DNA of 64,000 bases, taken from contig NZ_JARYGZ010000001.1 in the NCBI RefSeq assembly GCF_029906645.1, forward strand, positions 1,483,208 through 1,547,207, read 5' to 3'. A program made the position numbers and the translations under genes. Positions within the stretch are counted from its first letter, which is position 1; each line of letters opens with the position of its first letter. Below are positions 32,606 to 41,733 of this stretch, one piece after another. This DNA is from Sphingomonas oryzagri. GTDB lineage: Bacteria; Pseudomonadota; Alphaproteobacteria; Sphingomonadales; Sphingomonadaceae. The notes below the pieces were generated by a model that saw nothing but the letters and a program-made list of their open reading frames with translations, searched no databases and had not been told where the DNA came from.

Positions 32606-34281
32606 CACGGCTTGGCGGTCAACCCGTTGTCGATCTTGGCCTTGATCCGCGCCTTCTCGTCATCGTCGGCCGCGACCAGCGCCGCGCGCCACGCATAGCG
32701 GGCGTCGAGCCTGCGATCGGCCTTCCAATAAGCGTCACCCAGATGCTCGTTGATGTCGCTTTCCGCCGGCGCCCCCTGCGCCGCGCGCTCCAGCAACGGG
32801 ATGGCGCGATCGAGATTGCCGCGCAGATACCAGGACCAGCCGAGCGAGTCGGTGATCGAGGGATTGTCGGGCGCGAGCGCGCTGGCCTTGGCGATCATCG
32901 CCCCGGCGCCGGAAATATCCTCGCCATGCTCCAGTTCGGAATAGCCGAGAAAGTTCAGCACTTCGGGCTGCTGCGGCGCCAGCGCCAGCGCACGGGCGGC
33001 CTTGGTCCGCGCGGTCGGCCAGTCGCCCGCTTCCAGCACCGCATTGGCCTGCTGGAGCAGCAGCGGCCAGGCGATCTCGGCCGCGGCCTTGTCACCGCCG
33101 GCCATCGCCAGCGCATGGTCATAAGCCTGCCCGGCGTCGGCCGGCCGCTTCGAGGCGGAGAGCAGATCGCCGTACCGGCTCCAGTCGCCAATCGTCGCGG
33201 CGGGATCGCGCACCGCCGCTTCCGCCTCGGCGAGCGCCTGGTCCTTGCGGCCGGCGCGGACCAGCAGGGTCAACCGCGTGTCGCGCGCGGCGCCGGCGAA
33301 GGGATCGTCGGGCGAGACATGGTTCACCGCTTCCAGCGCCGCATCGTCCGCGCCGCCGAGCGAGAGCAGGCTCGCCGTCACCAGCCATGGCTCGCTGGCG
33401 TCGGGCGCCAGCATCGTCGCCACCCGCGCGAAGCCGAGCGCCAGCGGCGCCGCCTGCTGGCGGTTGAGATCGGCCGCCACGCGCACGTAAAGTTCGGCGA
33501 TGCCTTCGGACGGCGTGTCGATCGCGCCGGGCAGCTTGCGCTTTGCCGTCAGGATCGCGCGCGCCTTGGCGATCGCGGGAGAGTCGCCGACCAGCATGGC
33601 GAGCGCGGCGTCGCGCTTGCGCCGCTTGTCCAGCTCGGCGGCGGCGGCGATGCGGATACGGGATGCGCGCGCGCCTTCGGGAAGCTGCATCGCGTTGATC
33701 GCGGCGACGCCCTCCTCCTCCTTGCCCATCGCGATCAGCAGCAGGCCCTGATGCTCGTTGCCGTATGTTTCGGAAAGGCTGCCCGGCGGCAGCGCCTTGA
33801 GCGGGGCGAGCGGATCGCCGTCATGCGCGCCATAGGCGATCCAGGCGCGCATCGCCGGCACCAGAAAAGCGAACAGCCGTTCGCCGACCACGCGGTTGGC
33901 CAGCGTGTCCGCACGCTTCCAGTCCTTCCGGTTGACCGCATCGGCGAGCAGCAGCAGCGTGCCGTCCGGCGGCAGCGACTTGTCGGCGTCGAGCGCCTGC
34001 GCGCCCCGCAGCGCCAGATCCATGTCGCCCGCCGCCACCGCCTGCCGATAGGCCCGGAGCGCGAGCATCTTGTCGCCCGGATTCTGCGCCGCCGCCGCCG
34101 CATAGCCGTTGGCCGCGACGGAAAGCTCGCCCAGATCGTCGGCGGCACGGGCGCGGACGTAATCCACCACCGGGTCCGTCTTCGCTGCGCGCCTGGGATT
34201 GTCGGCCGTCGCGGGGGTCATGGCCGTCGCCGCCATCAGGGCGGCGAGGAGAAACGGGCGGGAGAAATTCATCGATATCAT
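32605..34281 (-). CDS. Exported TPR repeat protein
   Basis: The 558-residue product has an N-terminal signal peptide (MNFSRPFLLAALMAATAM, cleaved near ATA-DNP). Many degenerate TPR-like helix pairs follow, clearest near EVLNFLGYSELEHG and PNNPSITDSLGWSWYLRG-like segments (about 440-530). It is probably a periplasmic scaffold, as in similar proteins encoded before ispE in sphingomonads. An ATG at 34272 is an equally good start. Specific partners are unknown. Confidence 0.85.
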   Translation of the reverse strand: MISMNFSRPFLLAALMAATAMTPATADNPRRAAKTDPVVDYVRARAADDLGELSVAANGYAAAAAQNPGDKMLALRAYRQAVAAGDMDLALRGAQALDADKSLPPDGTLLLLADAVNRKDWKRADTLANRVVGERLFAFLVPAMRAWIAYGAHDGDPLAPLKALPPGSLSETYGNEHQGLLLIAMGKEEEGVAAINAMQLPEGARASRIRIAAAAELDKRRKRDAALAMLVGDSPAIAKARAILTAKRKLPGAIDTPSEGIAELYVRVAADLNRQQAAPLALGFARVATMLAPDASEPWLVTASLLSLGGADDAALEAVNHVSPDDPFAGAARDTRLTLLVRAGRKDQALAEAEAAVRDPAATIGDWSRYGDLLSASKRPADAGQAYDHALAMAGGDKAAAEIAWPLLLQQANAVLEAGDWPTARTKAARALALAPQQPEVLNFLGYSELEHGEDISGAGAMIAKASALAPDNPSITDSLGWSWYLRGNLDRAIPLLERAAQGAPAESDINEHLGDAYWKADRRLDARYAWRAALVAADDDEKARIKAKIDNGLTAKP

Positions 34282-34387
34282 GCTCGGCAATACGGGTGAC
34301 GCCCCGCCCGAACCTTTGTCGATCCGGCCGCCCGTGGCAAGCGCCGCTTTCGCCGCACCGGCAAATGCCGGAGCGGCGAAGACGGAC

Positions 34388-36040
34388 TTACATGTTCGGA
34401 TAGTTCGGGCCACCGCCGCCCTCCGGCACCACCCAGTTGATGTTCTGGGTCGGATCCTTGATATCGCAGGTCTTGCAGTGGACGCAGTTCTGCGCGTTGA
34501 TCTGCAGGCGCGGATCGCCCTCGTCGCGCCCCACGATCTCGTACACGCCGGCAGGGCAGTAACGCTGCTCGGGCGCCTCGAACTCCTTGAGGTTCACCTC
34601 GATCGGCACCGAGGCGTTCTTGAGCGTCAGGTGGACCGGCTGATCCTCCTCATGGTTCACGCCCGAGATGAACACCGAGGACAGGCGATCGAAGCTGATC
34701 ACGCCATCGGGCTTGGGATAGTCGATCTTCCGGCACTGATTGGCCTTCCAGAGCGATTCCGCATCGGTGTGCTTGTGCTTGAGCGTGAGCGGCAGGCCGA
34801 TCTTGAGATAGCGCATCCACAGGTCGAGGCCCGACACCAGCGTGCCGACCGTGCCGCCGGACTTGGCGACCGCCGGCTCCGCATTGCGGACCATCTTGAG
34901 CTCCTTCGCCACCCAGCTGGCGTTCAGCGCATCCGGATAGCTCGCCAGCTCGTCCTGCTTGCGATCGGCCTTGAGCGCATCGAACGCGGCCTCCGCGGCG
35001 AGCATCCCGCTCTTCATCGCGGTGTGGCTGCCCTTGATGCGCGGCACGTTGACGAAGCCCGCCGAGCAGCCGATCAGCGCGCCGCCGGGGAAGATGAGCT
35101 TGGGCACCGACTGCCAGCCACCCTCGTTGATCGCGCGCGCGCCGTAGGAGACGCGGCGGCCGCCTTCGAGGATCGCCTTGATCTCCGGATGCTGCTTCCA
35201 GCGCTGGAATTCCTCGAAGGGCGACAGCCAAGGATTCTTGTAGTCGAGCGCCACCACGAAGCCGAGCGCGACCTGGTTGTTCGCCTGATGATAGAGGAAG
35301 CCGCCGCCCCACGCATCGTCGAGCGGCCAGCCCTGGGTGTGGATCACGCGGCCCGGCACGTGCTTGGCAGGATCGATATCCCACAATTCCTTGAGGCCGA
35401 TGCCGTAGACCTGCGGATCGCAATCGCGCTCCAGATCGAACAGGCGCTTCAGCTCCTTGGTGAGATGCCCGCGCGCGCCCTCCGCGAAGAAGGTGTATTT
35501 GCCGTGCAGCTCCATGCCGGGCTGATAGTCGCCCTTATGCTCGCCGGTGCGAGAGATGCCCATGTCGCCGGTGGCGACGCCCTTCACCGCGCCATCCTCG
35601 TCGAACAGCACTTCGGCCGCCGCGAAGCCGGGGAATATCTCGACACCGAGATTTTCTGCCTGCGAAGCGAGCCAGCGGCAGAGATTGCCGAGCGACACCG
35701 TGTAGGTGCCCTTGTTGTTCATGAACGGCGGCATCATCAGGTGGGGCATTTCCCACTTGCCGGCCTTGGACAGCACCCAATGCTGGTTGTCGGTGACCGG
35801 CACCGTCATCGGGCTGTCCAGCTCCTTCCAGTTCGGGATCAGCTCGTCGAGCGCGATCGGATCGACCACCGCGCCGGACAGGATGTGCGCGCCGATCTCC
35901 GAGCCTTTCTCCAGCACGCAGACCGACAGTTCGCGCCCCTCGGCCTCCGCGAGCTGCTTCAACCGGATCGCCGCCGACAGCCCCGCGGGGCCACCGCCCA
36001 CGATGACGACGTCATATTCCATCGATTCGCGATCCGACAT
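34388..36040 (-). CDS. Electron transfer flavoprotein-ubiquinone oxidoreductase
   Basis: ETF-QO passes electrons from ETF (fatty acid and amino acid dehydrogenases) to ubiquinone at the inner membrane. The 550-residue product has an FAD-binding GGGPAGLSAAIRLKQL. The C-terminal [4Fe-4S] site has AQNCVHCKTCDIKDP and the upstream YCPAGVYE. The length and end match the bacterial family. AAGGAG precedes the ATG at 36040. It pairs functionally with enoyl-CoA and other dehydrogenase steps. Confidence 0.96.
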   Translation of the reverse strand: MSDRESMEYDVVIVGGGPAGLSAAIRLKQLAEAEGRELSVCVLEKGSEIGAHILSGAVVDPIALDELIPNWKELDSPMTVPVTDNQHWVLSKAGKWEMPHLMMPPFMNNKGTYTVSLGNLCRWLASQAENLGVEIFPGFAAAEVLFDEDGAVKGVATGDMGISRTGEHKGDYQPGMELHGKYTFFAEGARGHLTKELKRLFDLERDCDPQVYGIGLKELWDIDPAKHVPGRVIHTQGWPLDDAWGGGFLYHQANNQVALGFVVALDYKNPWLSPFEEFQRWKQHPEIKAILEGGRRVSYGARAINEGGWQSVPKLIFPGGALIGCSAGFVNVPRIKGSHTAMKSGMLAAEAAFDALKADRKQDELASYPDALNASWVAKELKMVRNAEPAVAKSGGTVGTLVSGLDLWMRYLKIGLPLTLKHKHTDAESLWKANQCRKIDYPKPDGVISFDRLSSVFISGVNHEEDQPVHLTLKNASVPIEVNLKEFEAPEQRYCPAGVYEIVGRDEGDPRLQINAQNCVHCKTCDIKDPTQNINWVVPEGGGGPNYPNM

Positions 36041-36168
36041 GCTCACTCCTTCCGCGCGCCAACCCCTACGGAATCCGCACAAATCTGCGGATCGGCGCAA
36101 TCCCCTAACGCTCTGACCTCTCCCCGCGTTTCCCGAGATTGACCTCCACGTCAACCGCAAGGCATGGG

Positions 36169-36915
36169 ATGCACATGCTTAATGGGGGGCAGCATCGCTT
36201 TCGGGACGTGATCGCCAGCGCGATCGGCTGGTGGGCCGAGGCGGGGCTGGACACGATCGCCGACGAACAGCCGCGCGACTGGCTGGCGGCACCGGCCAGG
36301 GTGGCGCGGCCGACGGAAGGCCCGGCTCCGGGGGTTTCGACACCAGCCGCCGCGGTTCCAGCCGCCGTGATCCCCGACAGCCTCGACGCCCTTCGCGCGT
36401 TGCTCGCCATCGGGGACTACGCGCCCCAGTCCGCCCCGCCAAGCCGCCGCATCGCGCCCTCCGGAACGCCCGGCGCAGCGCTGATGATCGTCGCAGACAT
36501 GCCCGATGCGGACGATGTCTCCGCACTCTTCACCGGAGAGGCCGGCCGATTGTTCGATGCGATGGTCGCTGCGGTAGGCCTCGATCGCGAGCGTATCTAT
36601 CTCGCCCCCTTCTCCCCGGCCCGCTCCGCCGGCCGCATCGCGCCCGATCAGGGCGAAGCGCTCACCGCAATGATGCGTCGCCATGTCTCGCTCGCTGGCC
36701 CAAAGGCGCTGATGGTCTTCGGCGACGAGCCGGCGCGCTGGCTGTTCGGGCCGGAAGCTCTCCAAAATCGCGGTGGTTTACGCGAGTTTAACCATGACGG
36801 CGGCACGGTGCCCGCCATCGCAACCTTTCACCCGCGCCACCTGCGCCGGATGCCCGCCCTGAAGGCGAGCGCCTGGGCGGACATGCGCCTGCTGCTTGGA
36901 GTTATCGGCCAGTGA
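36169..36915 (+). CDS. Uracil-DNA glycosylase family-like protein (no Fe-S cysteines)
   Basis: The 248-residue protein resembles UDG family 4/5 in its core (GAALMIVADMPDADDVSALF; IYLAPFSPARS; ALMVFGDEPARWLFG; ATFHPRHLRRMPALK). It contains no Cys, so it cannot bind the Fe-S cluster of family 4. The usual GE-x-PG motif is replaced by ADMPDADD. The first 75 residues look low-complexity. Glycosylase activity is therefore doubtful. The ATG at 36169 follows AAGG, and its end overlaps the transglycosylase start (GTGA). Confidence 0.75.
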   Translation: MHMLNGGQHRFRDVIASAIGWWAEAGLDTIADEQPRDWLAAPARVARPTEGPAPGVSTPAAAVPAAVIPDSLDALRALLAIGDYAPQSAPPSRRIAPSGTPGAALMIVADMPDADDVSALFTGEAGRLFDAMVAAVGLDRERIYLAPFSPARSAGRIAPDQGEALTAMMRRHVSLAGPKALMVFGDEPARWLFGPEALQNRGGLREFNHDGGTVPAIATFHPRHLRRMPALKASAWADMRLLLGVIGQ

Positions 36916-38702
36916 CGTTCCGCTCTTGCGCCTGGGCGCTGGCTCTCGCCTGCACCTCCGCCTCGGCCGTGGCCGCCGCCGATCTCACCACCCCGCCCGC
37001 CTACACCGCCGCCGCGCCGGTGACCGCCTCCTCTTCCGGCGCGATCCTCACCCCCGATCAGCGCCAGGCCTATGAAGGTGTGTTCGGCGCGATCCGCGAC
37101 GGCCGCTGGAGCGATGCCAGTGCCGCGCTCGCCGCAATGCCCGATGGCGTGCTGACCCCGGTGGCGCGCGCCGAGCTGTTCCTCGCCAAGAACAGCCCGC
37201 GCGTCGAACGCGACGATCTGGTCGCCCTGATCAACGCGGCGCCCGATCTGCCGCAGACGCCGCAACTGGTGCTGCTCGCCAGGAAGCGTGGTGCTACCGA
37301 CCTCCCCGCTTTGCCCACCCCACGCGATCTGGACTGGGTGAACGGCGCTCCCAACCGGACGCCCGCCCGCGCGACCTCCGGCGACATCGCCGCCGCCAAC
37401 CTCACCGTGCAGGCGCGGCCATTGCTCAAGACCGACAATCCGGCGGGCGCCGAGGCCCTGCTCAACGCCGCGATGACGCAGCTGACGCCCGAGGCGCAGA
37501 CCGAATGGCAGCAGCGCATCGCCTGGAGCTACTTCCTCAACAACGACGACATCAACGCCACGCGCCTCGCCAGCGTCGCCGCACGCGGCCCCGGCGAATG
37601 GGCGGTGCAGGCGAGCTGGGTGCAGGGCCTTTCCGCCTGGCGCCAACAGGATTGCAAGGCCGCCGACGGCGCCTTCTCCCGCGTCGCCGCCAACGGCAGC
37701 GACGTCGCGATGCGCGCCGCCGGCCATTTCTGGGCCGCGCGCGCCGAGACGAGCTGCGGCCATTTCTCCTCGGTGCAGAGCCACCTGCGCATCGCCGCGC
37801 GCAATCCGGAGACCTTCTACGGCCTGATCGCCGCGCGCCTGCTCGGCATGGCGGTGCCCGCGTCCGCCGTCGCGCCCAAGCTCACCGTCGAGGAGTGGAC
37901 CGCGCTCTCCACCCATGCAGACGTCCGCCGCGCCGCCGCACTGGCCGAGATCGGCGAATATGGCCTCGCCGACGAGATGCTGCGCTGGCAGGCGCGGATC
38001 GGTTCGGACAACGAGCACAGGTCGCTGCTCCACCTCGCCGCCCGGCTCGATCTTCCGGCGACCCAGATCTGGCTCGCGCACAATTGCCCGACCGGCGAGA
38101 TCGTCGAGGCCTCCGATCGCTATCCGGCCCCCAATTGGGTGCCGCAGGGCGGCTGGCAGGTCGACAAGGCTCTGGTCTTCGCCCACACGCTGCAGGAATC
38201 GCGCTTCCGCACCGACGCACTCTCTCCCGCCGGCGCGCGCGGGCTGATGCAGGTGCTGCCCACCACCGCCGACCTGATCGAGCGCAAGCGCGGTTCCGGC
38301 GTCACCGTCGATCGCGCCAGCCTGTCCAGCCCGCAGGTCAACATGGCCTATGGCCAAGCCTATCTGCAGCAGCTGCGCGACGCGACTGGCGGCCTGCTAC
38401 CCAAGGTGATCGCCGCCTACAATGCCGGCCCCAACGCCGTCGCCCGCTGGGACATCAACAACCGCGCGCAGAACGATCCGCTGCTCTATATCGAGAGCAT
38501 CCCCTATGCCGAGACGCGCGGCTACGTGACGACGGTGCTGCGCAATTACTGGATGTACCAGCGCCAGTCCGGCGAGCAGACCGCCAGTCTGAAGGCGCTG
38601 GCGCAGGGCGCCTGGCCGCGCTTCCCCTCGACCATACAGGCGAGCGTGCGGACGGGCACGGCCTCTGCCGAGGTCCAGCGCTCGGCAATCGCCAACAACT
38701 GA
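36912..38702 (+). CDS. Soluble lytic murein transglycosylase (SLT family)
   Basis: This enzyme cleaves peptidoglycan glycan strands to form anhydro-muropeptides. The 596-residue product has a signal peptide (residues 1-20), a long alpha-helical U domain (about 40-420) and an SLT domain. In that domain the catalytic Glu is in [20 protein letters not shown] and [11 protein letters not shown] is the downstream motif. The GTG start at 36912 overlaps the previous stop. It runs into moaB by 1 nt. Confidence 0.94.
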   Translation: MTFRSCAWALALACTSASAVAAADLTTPPAYTAAAPVTASSSGAILTPDQRQAYEGVFGAIRDGRWSDASAALAAMPDGVLTPVARAELFLAKNSPRVERDDLVALINAAPDLPQTPQLVLLARKRGATDLPALPTPRDLDWVNGAPNRTPARATSGDIAAANLTVQARPLLKTDNPAGAEALLNAAMTQLTPEAQTEWQQRIAWSYFLNNDDINATRLASVAARGPGEWAVQASWVQGLSAWRQQDCKAADGAFSRVAANGSDVAMRAAGHFWAARAETSCGHFSSVQSHLRIAARNPETFYGLIAARLLGMAVPASAVAPKLTVEEWTALSTHADVRRAAALAEIGEYGLADEMLRWQARIGSDNEHRSLLHLAARLDLPATQIWLAHNCPTGEIVEASDRYPAPNWVPQGGWQVDKALVFAHTLQESRFRTDALSPAGARGLMQVLPTTADLIERKRGSGVTVDRASLSSPQVNMAYGQAYLQQLRDATGGLLPKVIAAYNAGPNAVARWDINNRAQNDPLLYIESIPYAETRGYVTTVLRNYWMYQRQSGEQTASLKALAQGAWPRFPSTIQASVRTGTASAEVQRSAIANN

Positions 38703-39229
38703 TGGCTCTGGATGAGAGCATCGCGTTCAAGCCGGTCCGCATCGCCGTCCTGACGGTTTCGGACACGCGCACGGCGGCGGACGATCGATCGGGCGACACG
38801 CTGGTCGAACGGCTGACCACGGCCGGCCACATCCTCGCCGACCGGGCGATCGAGAAGGACGATGCCGAACTCATCGCCGGCCGCCTGCTCGGCTGGATCG
38901 CCGACCCGCAAGTCGACTGCGTGATCTCCACCGGCGGCACCGGCGTCACCGGTCGCGACGTGACGCCCGAGGCGTTCGCGAAGGTGTGGGACAAGGAGAT
39001 TCCCGGCTTCGGCGAGCTGTTCCGCTGGCTGAGCTACGCCAAGATCGGCACCTCGACGATCCAGTCGCGCGCCTGCGCGGGCGTGGCGCGGGGCACTTAC
39101 CTGTTCGCGCTCCCCGGATCGACGGGCGCGGTGAAGGACGGTTGGGACGGCATACTCGCCACCCAGCTCGACATCCGCCACCAGCCCTGCAATTTCGTCG
39201 AGTTGATGCCACGGCTGCGCGAGGCGTAA
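38702..39229 (+). CDS. moaB: Molybdopterin adenylyltransferase-like protein MoaB
   Basis: The MoaB/MogA family handles the adenylation step of molybdenum cofactor synthesis. The 175-residue product has [19 protein letters not shown] and the characteristic [17 protein letters not shown] and [16 protein letters not shown]. Its ATG uses the A of the upstream stop codon. No other moa genes are in the window, so its contact with a molybdoenzyme is unknown. Confidence 0.93.
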   Translation: MALDESIAFKPVRIAVLTVSDTRTAADDRSGDTLVERLTTAGHILADRAIEKDDAELIAGRLLGWIADPQVDCVISTGGTGVTGRDVTPEAFAKVWDKEIPGFGELFRWLSYAKIGTSTIQSRACAGVARGTYLFALPGSTGAVKDGWDGILATQLDIRHQPCNFVELMPRLREA

Positions 39230-39259
39230 CGCGCCCCGCGCACTCCGGCTCGGTCGCCG

Positions 39260-39592
39260 TCAGCGATGCCGGCCGCCGCCATGCCCGCCCATCGGCGGTG
39301 TGAAATTGCCGTGCATCGGGTGGAAGGCATGGCCACCTCCGACCGGCTGACCCATGTCGTGCCGGAAATGGCCGCCAGTGTCGTGCCGCCAATGACCATG
39401 CTCGCTGGTACGGTAGTAGAAGGCGCCGCCGTCGCCCCAATAGCCGTCGTAAATCGGGCCGTAATAATCGTCGTAGAAGCCGTCATAGGCGATCGGCCCC
39501 GGCCCGGCCGGCCCGCCATAATAACCATCGCTCACGCAGCCGGCGAGCGGCACGGCCATCACGACGCCGGCAAGGGCGATCAGCTTCTTCAC
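39260..39592 (-). CDS. Small Gly/Tyr/His-rich exported lipoprotein
   Basis: The 110-residue product has a lipoprotein signal (VKKLIALAGVVMAVPLAGC; lipobox LAGC). A low-complexity mature part follows, with YDGFYDDYYGPIYDGYWGDG and a His-rich end. It may be an envelope metal- or surface-binding protein; I do not recognise a family. The start could be GTG at 39592 (AGGAGA upstream) or an ATG at 39607. It converges on moaB. Confidence 0.78.
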   Translation of the reverse strand: MKKLIALAGVVMAVPLAGCVSDGYYGGPAGPGPIAYDGFYDDYYGPIYDGYWGDGGAFYYRTSEHGHWRHDTGGHFRHDMGQPVGGGHAFHPMHGNFTPPMGGHGGGRHR

Positions 39593-39720
39593 GGTCTTTC
39601 TCCTCATTGTCCCGCAGGAGAGGAAACCGGCCGCGAAACGGAATGTTGCCTTACAAATCGGACAGGTTGAGCGCTCCCGAAGCGAACGGCGCGCGGCACG
39701 GAGCCGCGCGCCCCACAAGC

Positions 39721-40839
39721 TCAGACCAGCTCGGCCAAGGCCGCCGCCTGGAAGCCCTTCAGCCCCTGCGCCTCGTTGACGCGGACCTTGGCCGCCCAGT
39801 CGGCATCGCTGATCAGCGCGCGGCCGACCGCGATCAGATCGAACTCGTCGCGCTCCATCCGCTCGACCAGCCGCTCCACCCCGACACTGGTCGAGGCCTC
39901 GCCACCGAATGCCGCCATGAAGTCGCCCGAAAGGCCGACCGAGCCGACGCTGATCGTCGCAGCACCCGTCAGCTTCTTCGCCCAGCCGGCGAAGTTCAGG
40001 CCGTTCTCGCCGTCGATCTCGGGGAATTCCGGCTCCCAGAAACGGCGCTGCGAACAGTGCAGCACGTCCACCCCGGCATCGACCAAGGGCTGCAGCCAGT
40101 CGGTCATCAGTTCCGGCGTCTCGGCGAGGCGCGCGGCATATTCCTGCTGCTTCCACTGGCTGACCCGCAGGATGATCGGGTAATCGGGGCCGACCGCCGC
40201 GCGGATCGCCGCGATCACCTCGCCCGCGAAGCGCGAGCGCTCGCGGATCGTGGCACCGCCATAGCGATCGGTCCGCTCGTTGGTGCCCGACCAGAAGAAC
40301 TGGTCGATCAGATAGCCATGCGCGCCATGCACCTCGATCGTATCGAAGCCGAGCGCCTTGGCCTCGGCGGCGGCGCGGGCGAAGGCGGCGATCGTGTCAG
40401 CGATATCCTCCTCGCTCATCGCCTGCCCGCGCGGGGTGGCGGGCGCGACGAGACCGGACGGGCTCTCGATCCCGGTTTCCGGCTCCCACTCGGTCTGGAA
40501 GCTCTTGACCGCCCCGGTGTGCCAGAGCTGCGGCCCCATCTTGCCGCCGGCGCCGTGCACCGCGTCGATCACGCCTTTCCAGCCGGTCAGCGCCGCATCG
40601 CCATGGAAGAAGGGAATACCCCGATCGTTGCGCGACGCGGGGCGATCGACCACCGTGCCTTCGGAAAGGATCAGACCGACGCCACCCTCGGCACGGCGCC
40701 GGTAATAGGCCGCATTGTTTTCACCGGGCACGCCATCCGGCGCGAAGGATCGGGTCATCGGCGCCATCACGATCCGGTTGGCAAGCTCCAGCGAGCGCAC
40801 GCGAAACGGACGGAACAGGACGTCGGCGGAAGCAGTCAT
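39721..40839 (-). CDS. NADH:flavin oxidoreductase, Old Yellow Enzyme family
   Basis: This FMN enzyme reduces activated C=C bonds and related electrophiles with NAD(P)H. The 372-residue product has LANRIVMAPMTRSFAPDGVP, the active-site stretch IEVHGAHGYLIDQFFWSGTN and the FMN-binding tail GRALISDADWA. It is transcribed divergently from a HxlR regulator and probably under its control through a shared operator. It is NemA- or XenB-like in size. Confidence 0.93.
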   Translation of the reverse strand: MTASADVLFRPFRVRSLELANRIVMAPMTRSFAPDGVPGENNAAYYRRRAEGGVGLILSEGTVVDRPASRNDRGIPFFHGDAALTGWKGVIDAVHGAGGKMGPQLWHTGAVKSFQTEWEPETGIESPSGLVAPATPRGQAMSEEDIADTIAAFARAAAEAKALGFDTIEVHGAHGYLIDQFFWSGTNERTDRYGGATIRERSRFAGEVIAAIRAAVGPDYPIILRVSQWKQQEYAARLAETPELMTDWLQPLVDAGVDVLHCSQRRFWEPEFPEIDGENGLNFAGWAKKLTGAATISVGSVGLSGDFMAAFGGEASTSVGVERLVERMERDEFDLIAVGRALISDADWAAKVRVNEAQGLKGFQAAALAELV

Positions 40840-40870
40840 CAGTCAGGCTCCATTGCTGGGAACAGATGAT

Positions 40871-40925
40871 AGGTATATCTTGGATACCTGCCGTCAATCA
40901 CGCACCTGAAGTCGACCAGGTATAT
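40871..40925. promoter_or_regulatory. Candidate HxlR operators between the OYE and regulator genes
   Basis: AGGTAT-N7-ATACCT (40871-40889) is a perfect inverted repeat. A second half-site-like AGGTATAT is at 40918-40925. Both lie in the 100-nt divergent promoter region, which suits a dimeric winged-helix regulator. Confidence 0.6.
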
Positions 40926-40939
40926 CCGAGGAAACCTCC

Positions 40940-41326
40940 ATGTCCGCCTCCCCCGCCATGTCCTGCGCGATGAAGCATTTCTCGGCCGAATGTCCGAGCC
41001 GCGTGCTGTTCGACCAGATCGCCGACAAATGGTCGATCCTGGTGCTCGCTGTGCTCGATGGCGGTCCGCTCCGCTTCAACGCGATCAAGCGCCAGATCGA
41101 GGGAGTGACGCAGAAGGCGCTGACACAATGCCTGCGCCGACTGGAACGCAACGGCATCATCGAACGCCGCGTGTTGCCGCTGTCACCGGTCGCAGTGGAG
41201 TATGAGATCACCCCGCTGGGCCGCACCCTGCAACCGCCGTTCAAGGCGCTCTATGCCTGGACGATGTCCAATCTCGGCGAGGTGGAAGAAGCCCGCCAGC
41301 GCTTCGATGGGCGCCTCGCCGCCTGA
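40940..41326 (+). CDS. HxlR-family transcriptional regulator
   Basis: The 128-residue winged-helix regulator has CPSRVLFDQIADKWSILVLA, the recognition region FNAIKRQIEGVTQKALTQCL and a wing near EYEITPLGRTL. The N-terminal Cys residues (SCAMKHFSAECPS) could sense electrophiles or redox state, as in YodB-like members. It is divergent from the OYE gene, whose product handles such electrophiles. The ATG at 40940 follows GAGGAA. Confidence 0.92.
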   Translation: MSASPAMSCAMKHFSAECPSRVLFDQIADKWSILVLAVLDGGPLRFNAIKRQIEGVTQKALTQCLRRLERNGIIERRVLPLSPVAVEYEITPLGRTLQPPFKALYAWTMSNLGEVEEARQRFDGRLAA

Positions 41327-41339
41327 TCCCGTCCGGGCC

Positions 41340-41678
41340 TCAATGGCTCGCCTCGACCACCGCCAGCTCGTTCCCCGACGGATCGCGAAAGTGGAAGCGC
41401 CGGCCGCCCGGAAAGGCGAAGATCGGCCGCACCACCGTGCCACCCGCCGCCTCGACCTTGGCGGGCCACGCGTCCAGCCCCTCGACATCGATCACCGGCA
41501 GCGGCGCCTGCGTCGCCTCGGCCGCATCGCCCTGCAGGCCGAGATCGACGTCACCGGTCGTGGTGGCGGCATAGGTCGGCCCGAACTCGCTCATCAGCCA
41601 GCCGAACGCCACTTCGTAGAAGCTCTTCGCGATCGCCGTATCCGCCACCGGCAGCTCGACATAATTGATCCGTGCCAT
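41340..41678 (-). CDS. VOC (glyoxalase/bleomycin-resistance) family protein
   Basis: The 112-residue single VOC domain has NYVELPVADTAIAKSFYEVA, VIDVEGLDAWPAKVEAAGG and a terminal FHFRDPSGNELAVVEA. These carry typical metal-site residues (Glu and His). Members bind diverse small molecules; the substrate here is unknown. The ATG at 41678 is preferred over one 12 nt upstream because GGAGGCG fits it. Confidence 0.88.
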   Translation of the reverse strand: MARINYVELPVADTAIAKSFYEVAFGWLMSEFGPTYAATTTGDVDLGLQGDAAEATQAPLPVIDVEGLDAWPAKVEAAGGTVVRPIFAFPGGRRFHFRDPSGNELAVVEASH

Positions 41679-41733
41679 CCGCGCCTCCATTCATGTTCTT
41701 TCTTTGTTCTATTCGATCCGCTACACTTCGTCA

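Noticed and set aside
34282-34413. Upstream extension of the TPR protein to 602 residues
   Set aside because: The signal peptide begins at 34281 or 34272; the longer start would bury it.
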